From a virus: 39,490 nucleotides of DNA. The notes beneath the pieces were generated by a model, which worked only from the letters and a program-made list of their open reading frames with translations, did no database searches and was not told where the DNA came from. A program made the position numbers and the translations under genes. Positions 7,250-13,620 of the stretch are shown here, in pieces; position 1 is the stretch's first letter, and each line of letters begins with the position of its first letter. The DNA is taken from the IMG/VR virus record IMGVR_UViG_3300049491_000490, positions 1-39,490 of that record, one strand, 5' to 3'.

Positions 7250-7342
7250 TTATTCTCCTGAACGCTTGAGGGCTTTGCCAATCAGTACCGCGAGCGCGAA
7301 GCTCACGACGAGATAGGCAAGGATGCCGAGGGTGGTGTACAA
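7250..7342 (-). CDS. First gene of the leftward operon: 30-aa membrane peptide, TTG start
   Basis: A TTG at 7342 preceded by AGGAGAAACCCCC opens a 30-codon frame. Nearly all of it is one hydrophobic helix (TLGILAYLVVSFALAVLIG) ending in a basic cap (KALKRSGE). The stop is one base before the next start. The site is about 56 bases downstream of the predicted leftward promoter start. Shortness and the TTG start lower certainty, but ribosome site, topology and packing agree. Confidence 0.6.
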   Translation of the reverse strand: MYTTLGILAYLVVSFALAVLIGKALKRSGE

Positions 7343-7404
7343 GGGGGTTTCTCCTGGTCGTTTGGTTAAGTGGCATTGTTTCCAGCAACACCACTATGGG
7401 ATGT

Positions 7405-7433
7405 GTTATTGCAGAATAGATTTTGTGCGTCAA
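7405..7433 (-). promoter_or_regulatory. Leftward early promoter with operator O1 in the spacer
   Basis: On the minus strand a TTGACG -35 (7428-7433) and an AATAAC -10 (7405-7410) are 17 bases apart. The spacer is occupied by GCAGAATAGATTTTGT (7411-7426), one of five near-identical palindromes in the genome. A repressor bound here would block RNA polymerase. It would drive the whole leftward operon starting at 7342. Confidence 0.7.
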
Positions 7434-7447
7434 ATTAAAAATGCACA

Positions 7448-7476
7448 TTTACAGAATTTATTTTGTAAGGTACATT
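7448..7476 (+). promoter_or_regulatory. Rightward promoter with operator O2; predicted leaderless start
   Basis: TTTACA (7448-7453) and TACATT (7471-7476) are separated by 17 bases. The palindrome ACAGAATTTATTTTGT (7451-7466) overlaps the -35 and spacer. The next gene's ATG is at 7483, about seven bases past the -10, so the transcript probably begins at or next to the start codon, as for lambda cI from its maintenance promoter. O1 and O2 centres are 40 bp apart, close to four helical turns. Confidence 0.6.
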
Positions 7477-7482
7477 CCGCCC

Positions 7483-7707
7483 ATGGCTAAGATGAAAGAG
7501 AAAAAATACAGTTCAACCCGCGAGTGGCTTCTGGCGAAAGTGGAGGAGTTCCTCGTGAACAATCCCCATCTTGATCCTGAGTCGTTCGGCTGGAAATCTG
7601 TACGCGACACCTCTATCGTCTCACGCCTCCGTGTCGGCAAGGATGTCACCACGCGCAAGCTCGACATGCTGATCGCCTACATGGCAAACCCCAACCAACC
7701 ACGATAA
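7483..7707 (+). CDS. Small HTH DNA-binding protein, candidate repressor
   Basis: The 74-residue protein has SFGWKSVRDTSIVSRLRVGK at about 34-53 followed by VTTRKLDMLIAYM. This matches the pattern of small alphaproteobacterial and phage HTH proteins (F-G-x3-x-x-D-x-x-V-x-x-L-R-x-G ... T-x-x-K). It is the first gene rightward of the divergent control region, its promoter carries operator O2, and its mRNA appears leaderless. It is therefore the best candidate to bind the repeated palindromes and repress its own and other promoters (inference). An AAGG lies 11 bases before the ATG, but would probably not be transcribed. Confidence 0.65.
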   Translation: MAKMKEKKYSSTREWLLAKVEEFLVNNPHLDPESFGWKSVRDTSIVSRLRVGKDVTTRKLDMLIAYMANPNQPR

Positions 7708-7716
7708 GGAGTTCCT

Positions 7717-7905
7717 ATGACTATCCACGTTAAGTTTGAGAACCTGTCCGCGCCTGTGCAAATCGTTCAGAGCGAAGAAGTCATCACCACGCTCGAGGAA
7801 GGACAATCACACACCATCAGCACCGACGACGAGCATACGCTCACCGTGCGCAAGGTGCCGGCGGTAGAAGAAACCGTTGCCGGCGGCGAACCCGCGGCCG
7901 CGTAA
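7717..7905 (+). CDS. Hypothetical protein, 62 aa
   Basis: A small acidic protein, probably beta-rich in its first 45 residues, with a low-complexity Ala/Gly/Glu end. AAGGAGTTCCT precedes the ATG at 7717. No family is recognised. Confidence 0.6.
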   Translation: MTIHVKFENLSAPVQIVQSEEVITTLEEGQSHTISTDDEHTLTVRKVPAVEETVAGGEPAAA

Positions 7906-7912
7906 CCACCTC

Positions 7913-7937
7913 GCCCCTGGGGATGGTCTCCAGGGGC
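7913..7937 (+). other. Stable hairpin between early genes
   Basis: GCCCCTGGGGA and TCTCCAGGGGC form an 11-bp stem with one G-U pair and a three-base loop. No T-run follows, so it is not a standard intrinsic terminator. It may be an RNA processing or stability element in the early rightward transcript. Confidence 0.5.
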
Positions 7938-7961
7938 ACCTAACCAAGTAAGGAGAGCCAA

Positions 7962-8399
7962 ATGGCAAAAGCAAAACAAGCCGAATCCCACGACGAGAGC
8001 ATCGGCGCAAAGCCGAAGGTGACAAAGGGCAAGAAGCCCCAAGTCGCCATCGCCGCGGGGCACAATAGCGGCGTGAATCCCCAGCTCGTGGAAATCTTCA
8101 CGCTCGATGCTGAGTACCAAGACAAAATCAAGGAGCTCAACAAAGCGCGCCGCGATCTTCGCAACCGTGCCAAGACTGAGTTCAACGTCCTGAGCTCGGT
8201 GTATCAGCACCAGGTGAAGCTCCGCAAGATGGACCGCGACGTTCGCATCCAGTTCGAGAGCGGCACGCACGACCTCCAGAATATGCTTGGCTATCAGGCA
8301 AGCCTCGACTTGGCTCCTGGCACGGTTCCGCGCACCGAGGAGGAGTATTTGGACCCGTCGGCTGTTGCTGCCGGCAAACTCATCAACAAGCACCACTAG
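7962..8399 (+). CDS. AGHNS-motif helical protein, DUF2312/GapR-like
   Basis: The 145 residues begin with a Lys/Ala-rich leader, then AGHNSG (32-37), a motif common at the start of alphaproteobacterial DUF2312/GapR-like proteins. A long charged coiled-coil region (about 45-90) follows. GapR-type proteins bind AT-rich or overtwisted DNA; the match here is partial, so function is uncertain. AAGGAGAGCCAA precedes the ATG. It lies just upstream of the resolvase gene in the early rightward operon. Confidence 0.5.
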   Translation: MAKAKQAESHDESIGAKPKVTKGKKPQVAIAAGHNSGVNPQLVEIFTLDAEYQDKIKELNKARRDLRNRAKTEFNVLSSVYQHQVKLRKMDRDVRIQFESGTHDLQNMLGYQASLDLAPGTVPRTEEEYLDPSAVAAGKLINKHH

Positions 8400-8408
8400 G
8401 GGCTTAAT

Positions 8409-8972
8409 ATGGTTGGCGACCGTACCGTTCTTGCACTCGATTTAGGCCAAGATTGCGGATGGGCATTCGGTAAGAATGGCATCATCGAGGCAAGCGGTAC
8501 GGAAACCTTCAAGAAGGCGAACACCCATCCGGGTTATGAGTTCGTCAAATTCCGCGAATTTCTTCACGACTTCCGCTCGGTCGATATGATCCTCTACGAG
8601 CGCGTGTCCGGCTTCAAGGGTGCCGGCGCTGCCATGAACTACGGCGCATATAAATCGCATCTCATGGTTTTTTCTCACGTTCACAAAATCAAGATGCAGA
8701 ACATGAAGCCGGGAGACATCAAGCGTCTATTTACCGGCAACGGCAACGCGCCGAAAGAGGATATGTGTGCCGTCGCGCACAAGCTCGGCTGGCAAGGCGG
8801 TATGCCTGGGACCAGAATCGACCATGATGAATGTGATGCCATCGCGTTGCTCTGGTGCGTTTATCACGAGCACGGCATCAAGCCCATGCTCAAGGTGAGA
8901 GGGCGCGAAACACGAATTATTCCGACTGTTGCAAATTTGCATGTTGCCAATGAGACCAGTTCAGGCGCATAA
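8409..8972 (+). CDS. RuvC-like Holliday junction resolvase (RNase H fold)
   Basis: The 187 residues show the RuvC-type acidic tetrad: Asp11 in VLALDLGQDCGWA, Glu64 in MILYERV, and Asp140/Asp143 in IDHDECDAIALLW. The segment IKRLFTGNGNAPKEDM is also typical of phage RuvC-like nucleases. It would cut branched DNA during recombination or before packaging. A GGGG element precedes the ATG at 8409. Its stop codon abuts the T-rich tail of an oppositely directed small RNA gene. Confidence 0.8.
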   Translation: MVGDRTVLALDLGQDCGWAFGKNGIIEASGTETFKKANTHPGYEFVKFREFLHDFRSVDMILYERVSGFKGAGAAMNYGAYKSHLMVFSHVHKIKMQNMKPGDIKRLFTGNGNAPKEDMCAVAHKLGWQGGMPGTRIDHDECDAIALLWCVYHEHGIKPMLKVRGRETRIIPTVANLHVANETSSGA

Positions 8973-9043
8973 AAAGAAACGGCCAGGCGAATCGTCAAAT
9001 CCCCTGGCCTGATAAAGTCTCTGGCACGAGCCCTTTATCCCTT
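8971..9043 (-). ncRNA. Candidate small RNA, about 73 nt, antisense to the early operon
   Basis: On the minus strand, a predicted start near 9043 is followed by hairpin 1 and hairpin 2. Hairpin 1 pairs GATAAAG with CTTTATC (9033-9039 with 9011-9017) and has an inner GGC-tcgt-GCC. Hairpin 2 pairs GGCCAGG with CCTGGCC (9003-9009 with 8981-8987) and runs straight into GTTTCTTTTT (8971-8980), an intrinsic terminator in this direction only. The arrangement (promoter, hairpin, terminator, no start codon) is that of a free-standing sRNA. It sits near the replication genes, as lambda oop does, but no sequence similarity is claimed. Confidence 0.65.
8981..9009 (-). terminator. Intrinsic terminator of the small RNA
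   Basis: A 7-bp GC-rich stem (GGCCAGG/CCTGGCC) has a 15-base loop. On the minus strand it is followed by GTTTCTTTTT. On the plus strand there is no T-run, so it terminates leftward transcription. Confidence 0.7.
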
Positions 9044-9049
9044 CCTCAA

Positions 9050-9077
9050 AATCTACCACTTTTGCCGATTTTGTCAA
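9050..9077 (-). promoter_or_regulatory. Minus-strand promoter of the small RNA
   Basis: TTGACA (9072-9077), a 16-base spacer and TAGATT (9050-9055) form a near-consensus sigma-70 promoter pointing away from the replication genes. No operator palindrome overlaps it, so the RNA could be made while the repressor-controlled promoters are off. Confidence 0.65.
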
Positions 9078-9089
9078 GTCCACTAATGT

Positions 9090-9432
9090 CGTGCCCACGG
9101 TTATCGCTTCCCGAATCAAAAAGCGATGATGACTCCCGCGCGTCTACCCCCGCGCGCTCGACTGGCTAGGGATAGCTTGAGAGATACGACCGCATAACGT
9201 ACCGCACATTCCCAACTTTGGGGCGGGGCCTGGTGGCTCAGGATAAAAAGCAGCGGCTCGAATACGGGAGAGGCAGACGTCCTACCAAAGGCCGAGGCGC
9301 AGGATTATCTCCTGCGGGGTTGCTCGGGGGTATTGGCTATGCTAAAACGGAACTGTATGCTTCCGTGGTCTCCTACGGTTAAGCCTGTGGGGTGGAGAGG
9401 TTTCCAGACCGTTTGCATCCACCCCACAATTG
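9090..9432. other. Hairpin-dense region without a gene; candidate origin or structured RNA
   Basis: No convincing coding frame is seen in either direction. Self-complementary pairs include ATCGCTT/AAGCGAT, CGCGCG/CGCGCG, GCTA/TAGC, CCTG/CAGG, CGCAGGA/TCCTGCG (about 9298-9316), ACGGAA/TTCCGT, and a 10-bp TGTGGGGTGG/CCACCCCACA pair at about 9387-9428. No tRNA, tmRNA, RNase P or 6S consensus is recognised. It lies directly upstream of the helicase-loader candidate, so it may contain the replication origin, or encode a second structured RNA. Confidence 0.45.
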
Positions 9433-9440
9433 AATTTCGT

Positions 9441-9469
9441 TTGCTACAAAATATATTTTGTGATTATAT
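9441..9469 (+). promoter_or_regulatory. Rightward replication promoter with perfect operator O3
   Basis: TTGCTA (9441-9446) and TTATAT (9464-9469) are 17 bases apart. The perfect palindrome ACAAAATATATTTTGT (9446-9461) fills the spacer. It would drive the replication genes from 9513. It has the same architecture as the sites at 7411 and 12576. Confidence 0.7.
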
Positions 9470-9512
9470 CAACTCGTCGATCTGGAAGTCGACACAACAA
9501 AAGGAGACAATC

Positions 9513-9983
9513 ATGAGTAAAGAGCCGCCCGTATCTGTGCGCGAATTGATTAAAGAGCTCAACGAAGGCGTTGGGTTGAAATTAGCCGAAAAGAATCGAG
9601 ATTACGTCCTGCGGGTGATTGAACACCTCCAAGATAACATCCGCCAAAGGAAAGCATCAAAGCCCAAGGTGGTGAGAAATACACGCGCACCATCCCTAGT
9701 TGCATTGCCTGAGTGGGAAGAAAGTCGCGGCCATTGGCTTTGTTACGATGACATAAAGCAATGGGCAAAAGAGAAGCAGTTGAGCGAAGTGACCTTAACG
9801 GAATTGATTAAAGAGTTCCGCTTCGAGATGATTGGCAAGAACAAGCATTACGCCGATTTCCGCTATGCCTTCATGACGTACCTCACCAAAGGCTTCCTCT
9901 CAAAAACACTCGAGCAAGTAAAGGGCAACAATGCCAAGGTTGGCTTGGTAGCGCGTACCACCACGAGAGGGGTTTCGATATGA
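9513..9983 (+). CDS. Putative helicase loader or replication initiator
   Basis: The 156-residue protein has a helical N-terminal half and a conserved-looking C-terminal domain: HWLCYDDIKQWAKE (74-87), then LTELIKEFRFEMIGKNKHY and ADFRYAFMTYLTKGFLS. This W-x-x-Y / FR / YADFR / F-x-TYL pattern recalls DnaT-like helicase-loading domains, but I cannot assign it firmly. Position supports the idea: it follows O3 and the candidate origin and precedes the primase-helicase. AAAAGGAGACAATC precedes the ATG at 9513. An in-frame extension upstream would cross the promoter and is rejected. Confidence 0.5.
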   Translation: MSKEPPVSVRELIKELNEGVGLKLAEKNRDYVLRVIEHLQDNIRQRKASKPKVVRNTRAPSLVALPEWEESRGHWLCYDDIKQWAKEKQLSEVTLTELIKEFRFEMIGKNKHYADFRYAFMTYLTKGFLSKTLEQVKGNNAKVGLVARTTTRGVSI

Positions 9984-10150
9984 GCGAAGAAAAATTTGTA
10001 AGTGTGCTTGATTTCATGGCGAAGCATTTTGTCGATGAGCTTTCCGAGCCCGTGCCGCCGTTCATTGAAAAATTCATGGGAGAGATGGAAAAAAAACCAA
10101 AAAAAATAATCATCATCACGAATCCTAAGCGTTCAGGGGGGATTTTATGA
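9980..10150 (+). CDS. Hypothetical protein, 56 aa
   Basis: A short acidic then basic protein: residues 1-37 form charged helices, and the end contains EKKPKKIIIITNPKRSG, a basic and hydrophobic tail. It starts in an ATGA overlap with the loader candidate, with GAGAGGGG upstream, and ends in another ATGA overlap. No family is recognised. Confidence 0.6.
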   Translation: MSEEKFVSVLDFMAKHFVDELSEPVPPFIEKFMGEMEKKPKKIIIITNPKRSGGIL

Positions 10151-10350
10151 GCGAACAAACCGCCGACCTCAACCTCCACGGCACGGGAGCGAAAGCACGC
10201 CGGAGCATGGTGTTCTACCGCGGGACCGATAGAGTCGGGCAAATCTTCGGAGAACATGCCCAGCTTCAAACGCTCCGCGCCTTGTGGCTTTCGGGTGCGA
10301 ACTTCGCCGCGGTAATTGCTCAGGCTGAGAAGATGGGGATCGAACTTTGA
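10147..10350 (+). CDS. Hypothetical protein, 67 aa
   Basis: No family is recognised. The sequence is mixed alpha/beta with a helical end (LRALWLSGANFAAVIAQAEK). AGGGGGGATTTT precedes the ATG at 10147. It overlaps the primase-helicase start by four bases (TTGA). Confidence 0.6.
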   Translation: MSEQTADLNLHGTGAKARRSMVFYRGTDRVGQIFGEHAQLQTLRALWLSGANFAAVIAQAEKMGIEL

Positions 10351-12161
10351 GCCTCGCCAAGCAGCTCAAGGAGCAAGGCATCATCCTCGTGGGTAAGCCC
10401 ATCGAAGGACGTCACGAAACGGATTGCCCGCGGGACTACTGCCAAATCGACCGCGCCGGCATGGACACGGATTGCTTGAAGGTCGACATCCTCGGCAAGG
10501 ACTTCGCCGAGTGGAAGTGTGCAAATTGCCTATGGTCGGGTAAGGTGGGCACGGATCCACGGGTTGAAGTGGAAGAACCCCCCGTTGCCCCCCAGGTCCC
10601 CGCCCTAGCCGCAAATCGTCCGCCTCAATCCGCGGATGGTCTGCCGATGGAAATCATCCAATACTTCGAGGACCGAAAAATTGCGCTCGATGTGGTGCAA
10701 AAATGCAAGATACGCTGGAATGAGGAACAACAGGCGATTGGCTTCCCGTACCTCGACACTGCCGGCGTGCCCTCGAACATGATGTATCTCCAGATTCCCG
10801 AGCAAACGACCAGACTGGCATCCGCGAAGCGCATCCAGTTTTACGGCATCAACGAGATCGACTTCAACCAGGACGTCATCATCGTCCAGACGGAGATGGA
10901 TCGCTTGGCGCTCCTCACCTCGGGGCTCTCGAATGTCATCTCACTCCCCAATGGTGGCAATCTGCCGCGGCGCGTGACGGATTCGTATGAGCAAGCTCCG
11001 GACGAGTTCGAATATTTTGCCCAGCATGCGGAGGCGTTCGTGAAGATGCACCGCATCATCATCGCCATGGACAACACTCCCGAAGGCGACGTGTTCCGCC
11101 ACGAGATAGCGCGGCGCGTGGGTGCGGCGAAGTGCTTCAACGTGAAGTTCTCCCGCCGGACGCTGGGCAAAACCTTCAAGGACATGGGCATCGACGAGAT
11201 TTGTGCCGACATCCACGAAGCGAAACCTCACCCCATCCGCGGGCTTTATGAGGTGATGGACTTCGAGAGCCAGCTCATGACGTACTTCGACGGGGGCATG
11301 GCCTCGGGTGTTTCCACTGGATGGGAGAACGTCGACCGCCTCTACACCATCGTCGGCGGCCAACTCACCACCGTCACCGGCATCCCAAACTCGGGCAAAT
11401 CTGAATGGGTGGATGCGCTCACGCTGAACCTGGCGCTCTCGTATGGCTGGCGCTTCGGCGTGTTCTCTCCGGAGAACGGGAAGGAGGTCCACGTCACCAA
11501 GCTCGTCGAGAAGCGGGTGGAGATTACGGCCGACCCTCGATCGAGCTCACGCATGAGCCGCGAGACGTTCCTCTCGGGTGCAAGCTGGGTGAACGAGCAT
11601 TACTTTTTCATCGTCTCCGACATCATGGAGAGCATGCCAACCCTCGAGTGGATTCTCGAGCGCGCGGCGGATGCGGTGCTCCGGTATGGCATCAAGGGCC
11701 TCATCATCGATCCATGGAACCGAATCGACAAGAAGCTGGGCGCTCAAAGCGAGACTGACTACACGGCGGGAGCCTTGGCGCAAATCCTCCGCTTTGCTCA
11801 GAATCACGACGTCCACGTATGGCTCGTTGCTCACCCTGCCAAGCAACAGGCGGATAAAAAGACGGGCATCATCCCGCCTCCGAGCCTGTACGACATCGCC
11901 GGCTCGGCGCATTTCGTGAACATGACCGACAACGGCATCGTCATCCATCGCTCGGCGTCCATCGACGACTCGACCGAGGTGTGGGTGAAGAAGGTCCGCT
12001 TCAAGCACGTCGGCACCACGGGCGACACGCTGCTCATGTACAACAAGGAGACTGGCCGCTTCACGAGTGACACTCCGGACGCCATCTACTCGATGACGAC
12101 CGAGGAGGAGAAGAAACGGTACAAGAAGCCGGCAAAACTCATAGAAACGATCGAGGCATAG
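10347..12161 (+). CDS. Primase-helicase, T7 gp4/Twinkle type, with degenerate TOPRIM
   Basis: The 604-residue protein has three parts. A zinc finger has Cys27, Cys32, Cys58 and Cys61. A TOPRIM-like region spans about 120-290. A RecA-fold helicase follows, with Walker A GIPNSGKS (345-352) and Walker B GLIIDPWNR (451-459). In the TOPRIM the usual EGE-x-D is QTEMD (181-185), so the catalytic Glu is Gln, and the D-x-D is D-N-T (242-244). Primer synthesis may therefore be weak or lost while 5'-3' unwinding is kept. The start is TTG at 10347, overlapping the preceding stop, with GGGGAT upstream. With no phage polymerase, it presumably recruits the host replisome. Confidence 0.88.
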   Translation: MSLAKQLKEQGIILVGKPIEGRHETDCPRDYCQIDRAGMDTDCLKVDILGKDFAEWKCANCLWSGKVGTDPRVEVEEPPVAPQVPALAANRPPQSADGLPMEIIQYFEDRKIALDVVQKCKIRWNEEQQAIGFPYLDTAGVPSNMMYLQIPEQTTRLASAKRIQFYGINEIDFNQDVIIVQTEMDRLALLTSGLSNVISLPNGGNLPRRVTDSYEQAPDEFEYFAQHAEAFVKMHRIIIAMDNTPEGDVFRHEIARRVGAAKCFNVKFSRRTLGKTFKDMGIDEICADIHEAKPHPIRGLYEVMDFESQLMTYFDGGMASGVSTGWENVDRLYTIVGGQLTTVTGIPNSGKSEWVDALTLNLALSYGWRFGVFSPENGKEVHVTKLVEKRVEITADPRSSSRMSRETFLSGASWVNEHYFFIVSDIMESMPTLEWILERAADAVLRYGIKGLIIDPWNRIDKKLGAQSETDYTAGALAQILRFAQNHDVHVWLVAHPAKQQADKKTGIIPPPSLYDIAGSAHFVNMTDNGIVIHRSASIDDSTEVWVKKVRFKHVGTTGDTLLMYNKETGRFTSDTPDAIYSMTTEEEKKRYKKPAKLIETIEA

Positions 12162-12162
12162 C

Positions 12163-12573
12163 ATGAGCAAGAAGGAAGAATTTATTCCAATCCCCGAGAC
12201 CTTTGAGGATTACAGCCCTAACGACGAGCGTATGCTGCAATCGCGGTATGGCGACCGTGAGCGCTTGGGCGAGGAATTGTCCCAGGCCCGCGAACTGTTG
12301 AAGAAAAACTCCTTATTGGCGGACGGCTCACCAAACCCGAATCGCATCCGCTTCGAGATGCAGGAGGCAATCGCCCGCATGAACTTCGACATGGGCTTCC
12401 TGCTTGCCCGCAATAGGCTCCAGGCCGAGCAAATCGAGATGCTGAACACCATGTACCAGCGCATGGGCATCCTCGAGGGTGCATACTCGCACCTCATGGC
12501 AATGACTCAGGGTGTTAAGCTCGAGTATTATGCGAAGCTCAAAAAGTTCGTCGATAAGAAGCCGGACGCTTGA
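12163..12573 (+). CDS. Hypothetical helical protein, 136 aa
   Basis: Almost entirely helical and charged from residue 20 on, with probable coiled-coil segments (about 28-50 and 62-100). It follows the primase-helicase by one base and ends within the next promoter (TTGACC overlaps its stop). It may be an accessory replication protein by position; no family is recognised. Confidence 0.6.
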   Translation: MSKKEEFIPIPETFEDYSPNDERMLQSRYGDRERLGEELSQARELLKKNSLLADGSPNPNRIRFEMQEAIARMNFDMGFLLARNRLQAEQIEMLNTMYQRMGILEGAYSHLMAMTQGVKLEYYAKLKKFVDKKPDA

Positions 12574-12598
12574 CCGCAAAATATATTCTGCGTAAATT
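12570..12598 (+). promoter_or_regulatory. Rightward promoter with operator O4 before the terminase region
   Basis: TTGACC (12570-12575), a 17-base spacer and TAAATT (12593-12598) make a strong promoter. The palindrome GCAAAATATATTCTGC (12576-12591) occupies the spacer. The -35 overlaps the TGA stop of the gene before it, a compact arrangement. It would drive genes from 12630. Confidence 0.75.
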
Positions 12599-12629
12599 CA
12601 TTTTCACCACCAACCAACAGGAGAACTTA

Positions 12630-13049
12630 ATGGCATTCGACGCATATCTACCAGGGACCGAGGTCTCATACGTGAAGATGACGCCAATCGGCGAAATCAA
12701 AGAGGGCACGGCTCTCATTCGTGGCTCGGGCCTGGATCATACCCTTCGTCCGGTTTACACCCTGCAATTGCCTGACGGCAAATGCTTCAACGTCGCAACG
12801 ATCGCGGTGAATTTGAAGGACGAGGACAAACAGGCGTACATCGACGGCATCCATGCTGTGCGTAATCGTGCGACTGAGGCTCAAGACTTTATCAACGAGC
12901 ACACCATCATCGCCAACAAGGACATCAAAGAACTGACGACCAAGGTGTTCGGCGGTCCGCTCGAGCAAATGCTTCCGAGCAAGGAGACCCACTCGGATGA
13001 TGTGCCGGCTGTTTCAAAAGAGGGGACGACCAACCTGGATGTCGCTTAG
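12630..13049 (+). CDS. Hypothetical protein, 139 aa
   Basis: The first gene behind promoter O4. Residues 1-75 look beta-rich (VSYVKMTPIGEIKEGTALI; LRPVYTLQLPDGKCF), the rest helical. No family is recognised. CAGGAGAACTTA precedes the ATG at 12630. Its 3' end overlaps the small terminase by 11 bases. Confidence 0.65.
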   Translation: MAFDAYLPGTEVSYVKMTPIGEIKEGTALIRGSGLDHTLRPVYTLQLPDGKCFNVATIAVNLKDEDKQAYIDGIHAVRNRATEAQDFINEHTIIANKDIKELTTKVFGGPLEQMLPSKETHSDDVPAVSKEGTTNLDVA

Positions 13050-13620
13050 TCCGAAACAGAAAAAGTTTTGTCGAGAGTACCTCGTCGACCATAACGGCTC
13101 ACAGGCCGCTATTCGTGCGGGGTACTCTCCAAAAGCAGCAAAAGAACAAGCCTCCAGGCTGCTAACAAATGCTAACATCAAAGACTTCATCGCAAAACTC
13201 TCGAAACCGATGGAGATGGACCTGGCCGTAACTGCCCATAAAGTCCTCAATCAAATGGCGCGCCGCGCTTATGTGGACCCGCTCTCGTTTTTCAAGGAGA
13301 TCGAGGTAAATGGCGTTCTCCGCATCGTCACCAAATTCCCCAGCGAACTCACCGAGGACCAGCGCATGGCCGTCGATGACATGAAGATAGGCGAGGACGA
13401 GCGTCCCATCTATCGCCTCGCAAACAAGGACGTCTCGCTCGATAAGCTGGGCAAGCACCTCAAGCTATTCACCGACATGGATCCGCTCGTGCAATCCTTC
13501 ACCGTCATGGGCCAGGTGCTCGTGGATGGGAAGCCGCTCGTGTTCAACGTGGGCCAGCCCGCGCCTCAATTTGACATCAAGAACGCACCCAAGCCAAAGG
13601 ACACCCCTAATGGACACTAA
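13039..13620 (+). CDS. terS: Terminase small subunit (Terminase_2 family)
   Basis: The 193 residues open with LSPKQKKFCREYLVDHNGSQ, then AAIRAGYSPKAAKEQASRLL, the standard helix-turn-helix of Terminase_2 small subunits. These recognise packaging sites and deliver DNA to the large subunit. The C-terminal region (about 150-193) is Pro-rich and probably binds the large subunit. The large subunit lies 2.8 kb downstream, an unusual separation filled with the acyl carrier protein and fibre-like genes. The start is the ATG at 13039 inside the preceding gene. Confidence 0.85.
   Translation: MSLSPKQKKFCREYLVDHNGSQAAIRAGYSPKAAKEQASRLLTNANIKDFIAKLSKPMEMDLAVTAHKVLNQMARRAYVDPLSFFKEIEVNGVLRIVTKFPSELTEDQRMAVDDMKIGEDERPIYRLANKDVSLDKLGKHLKLFTDMDPLVQSFTVMGQVLVDGKPLVFNVGQPAPQFDIKNAPKPKDTPNGH

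Noticed and set aside
7245-7448. 67-codon minus-strand frame over the control region
   Set aside because: It has no family match, crosses both operators and competes with the better-supported TTG-start membrane peptide at 7250-7342.
9230-9300. tRNA-like fragments (GGTGGCTCAGGAT, CTCGAATA)
   Set aside because: The arms do not pair into a cloverleaf on either strand, and no acceptor stem or anticodon arm of the right size is present.
9333-9512. In-frame upstream extension of the helicase-loader gene
   Set aside because: It would cross the operator-promoter at 9441-9469 and lacks a good ribosome site; the ATG at 9513 follows AAAAGGAGACAATC.
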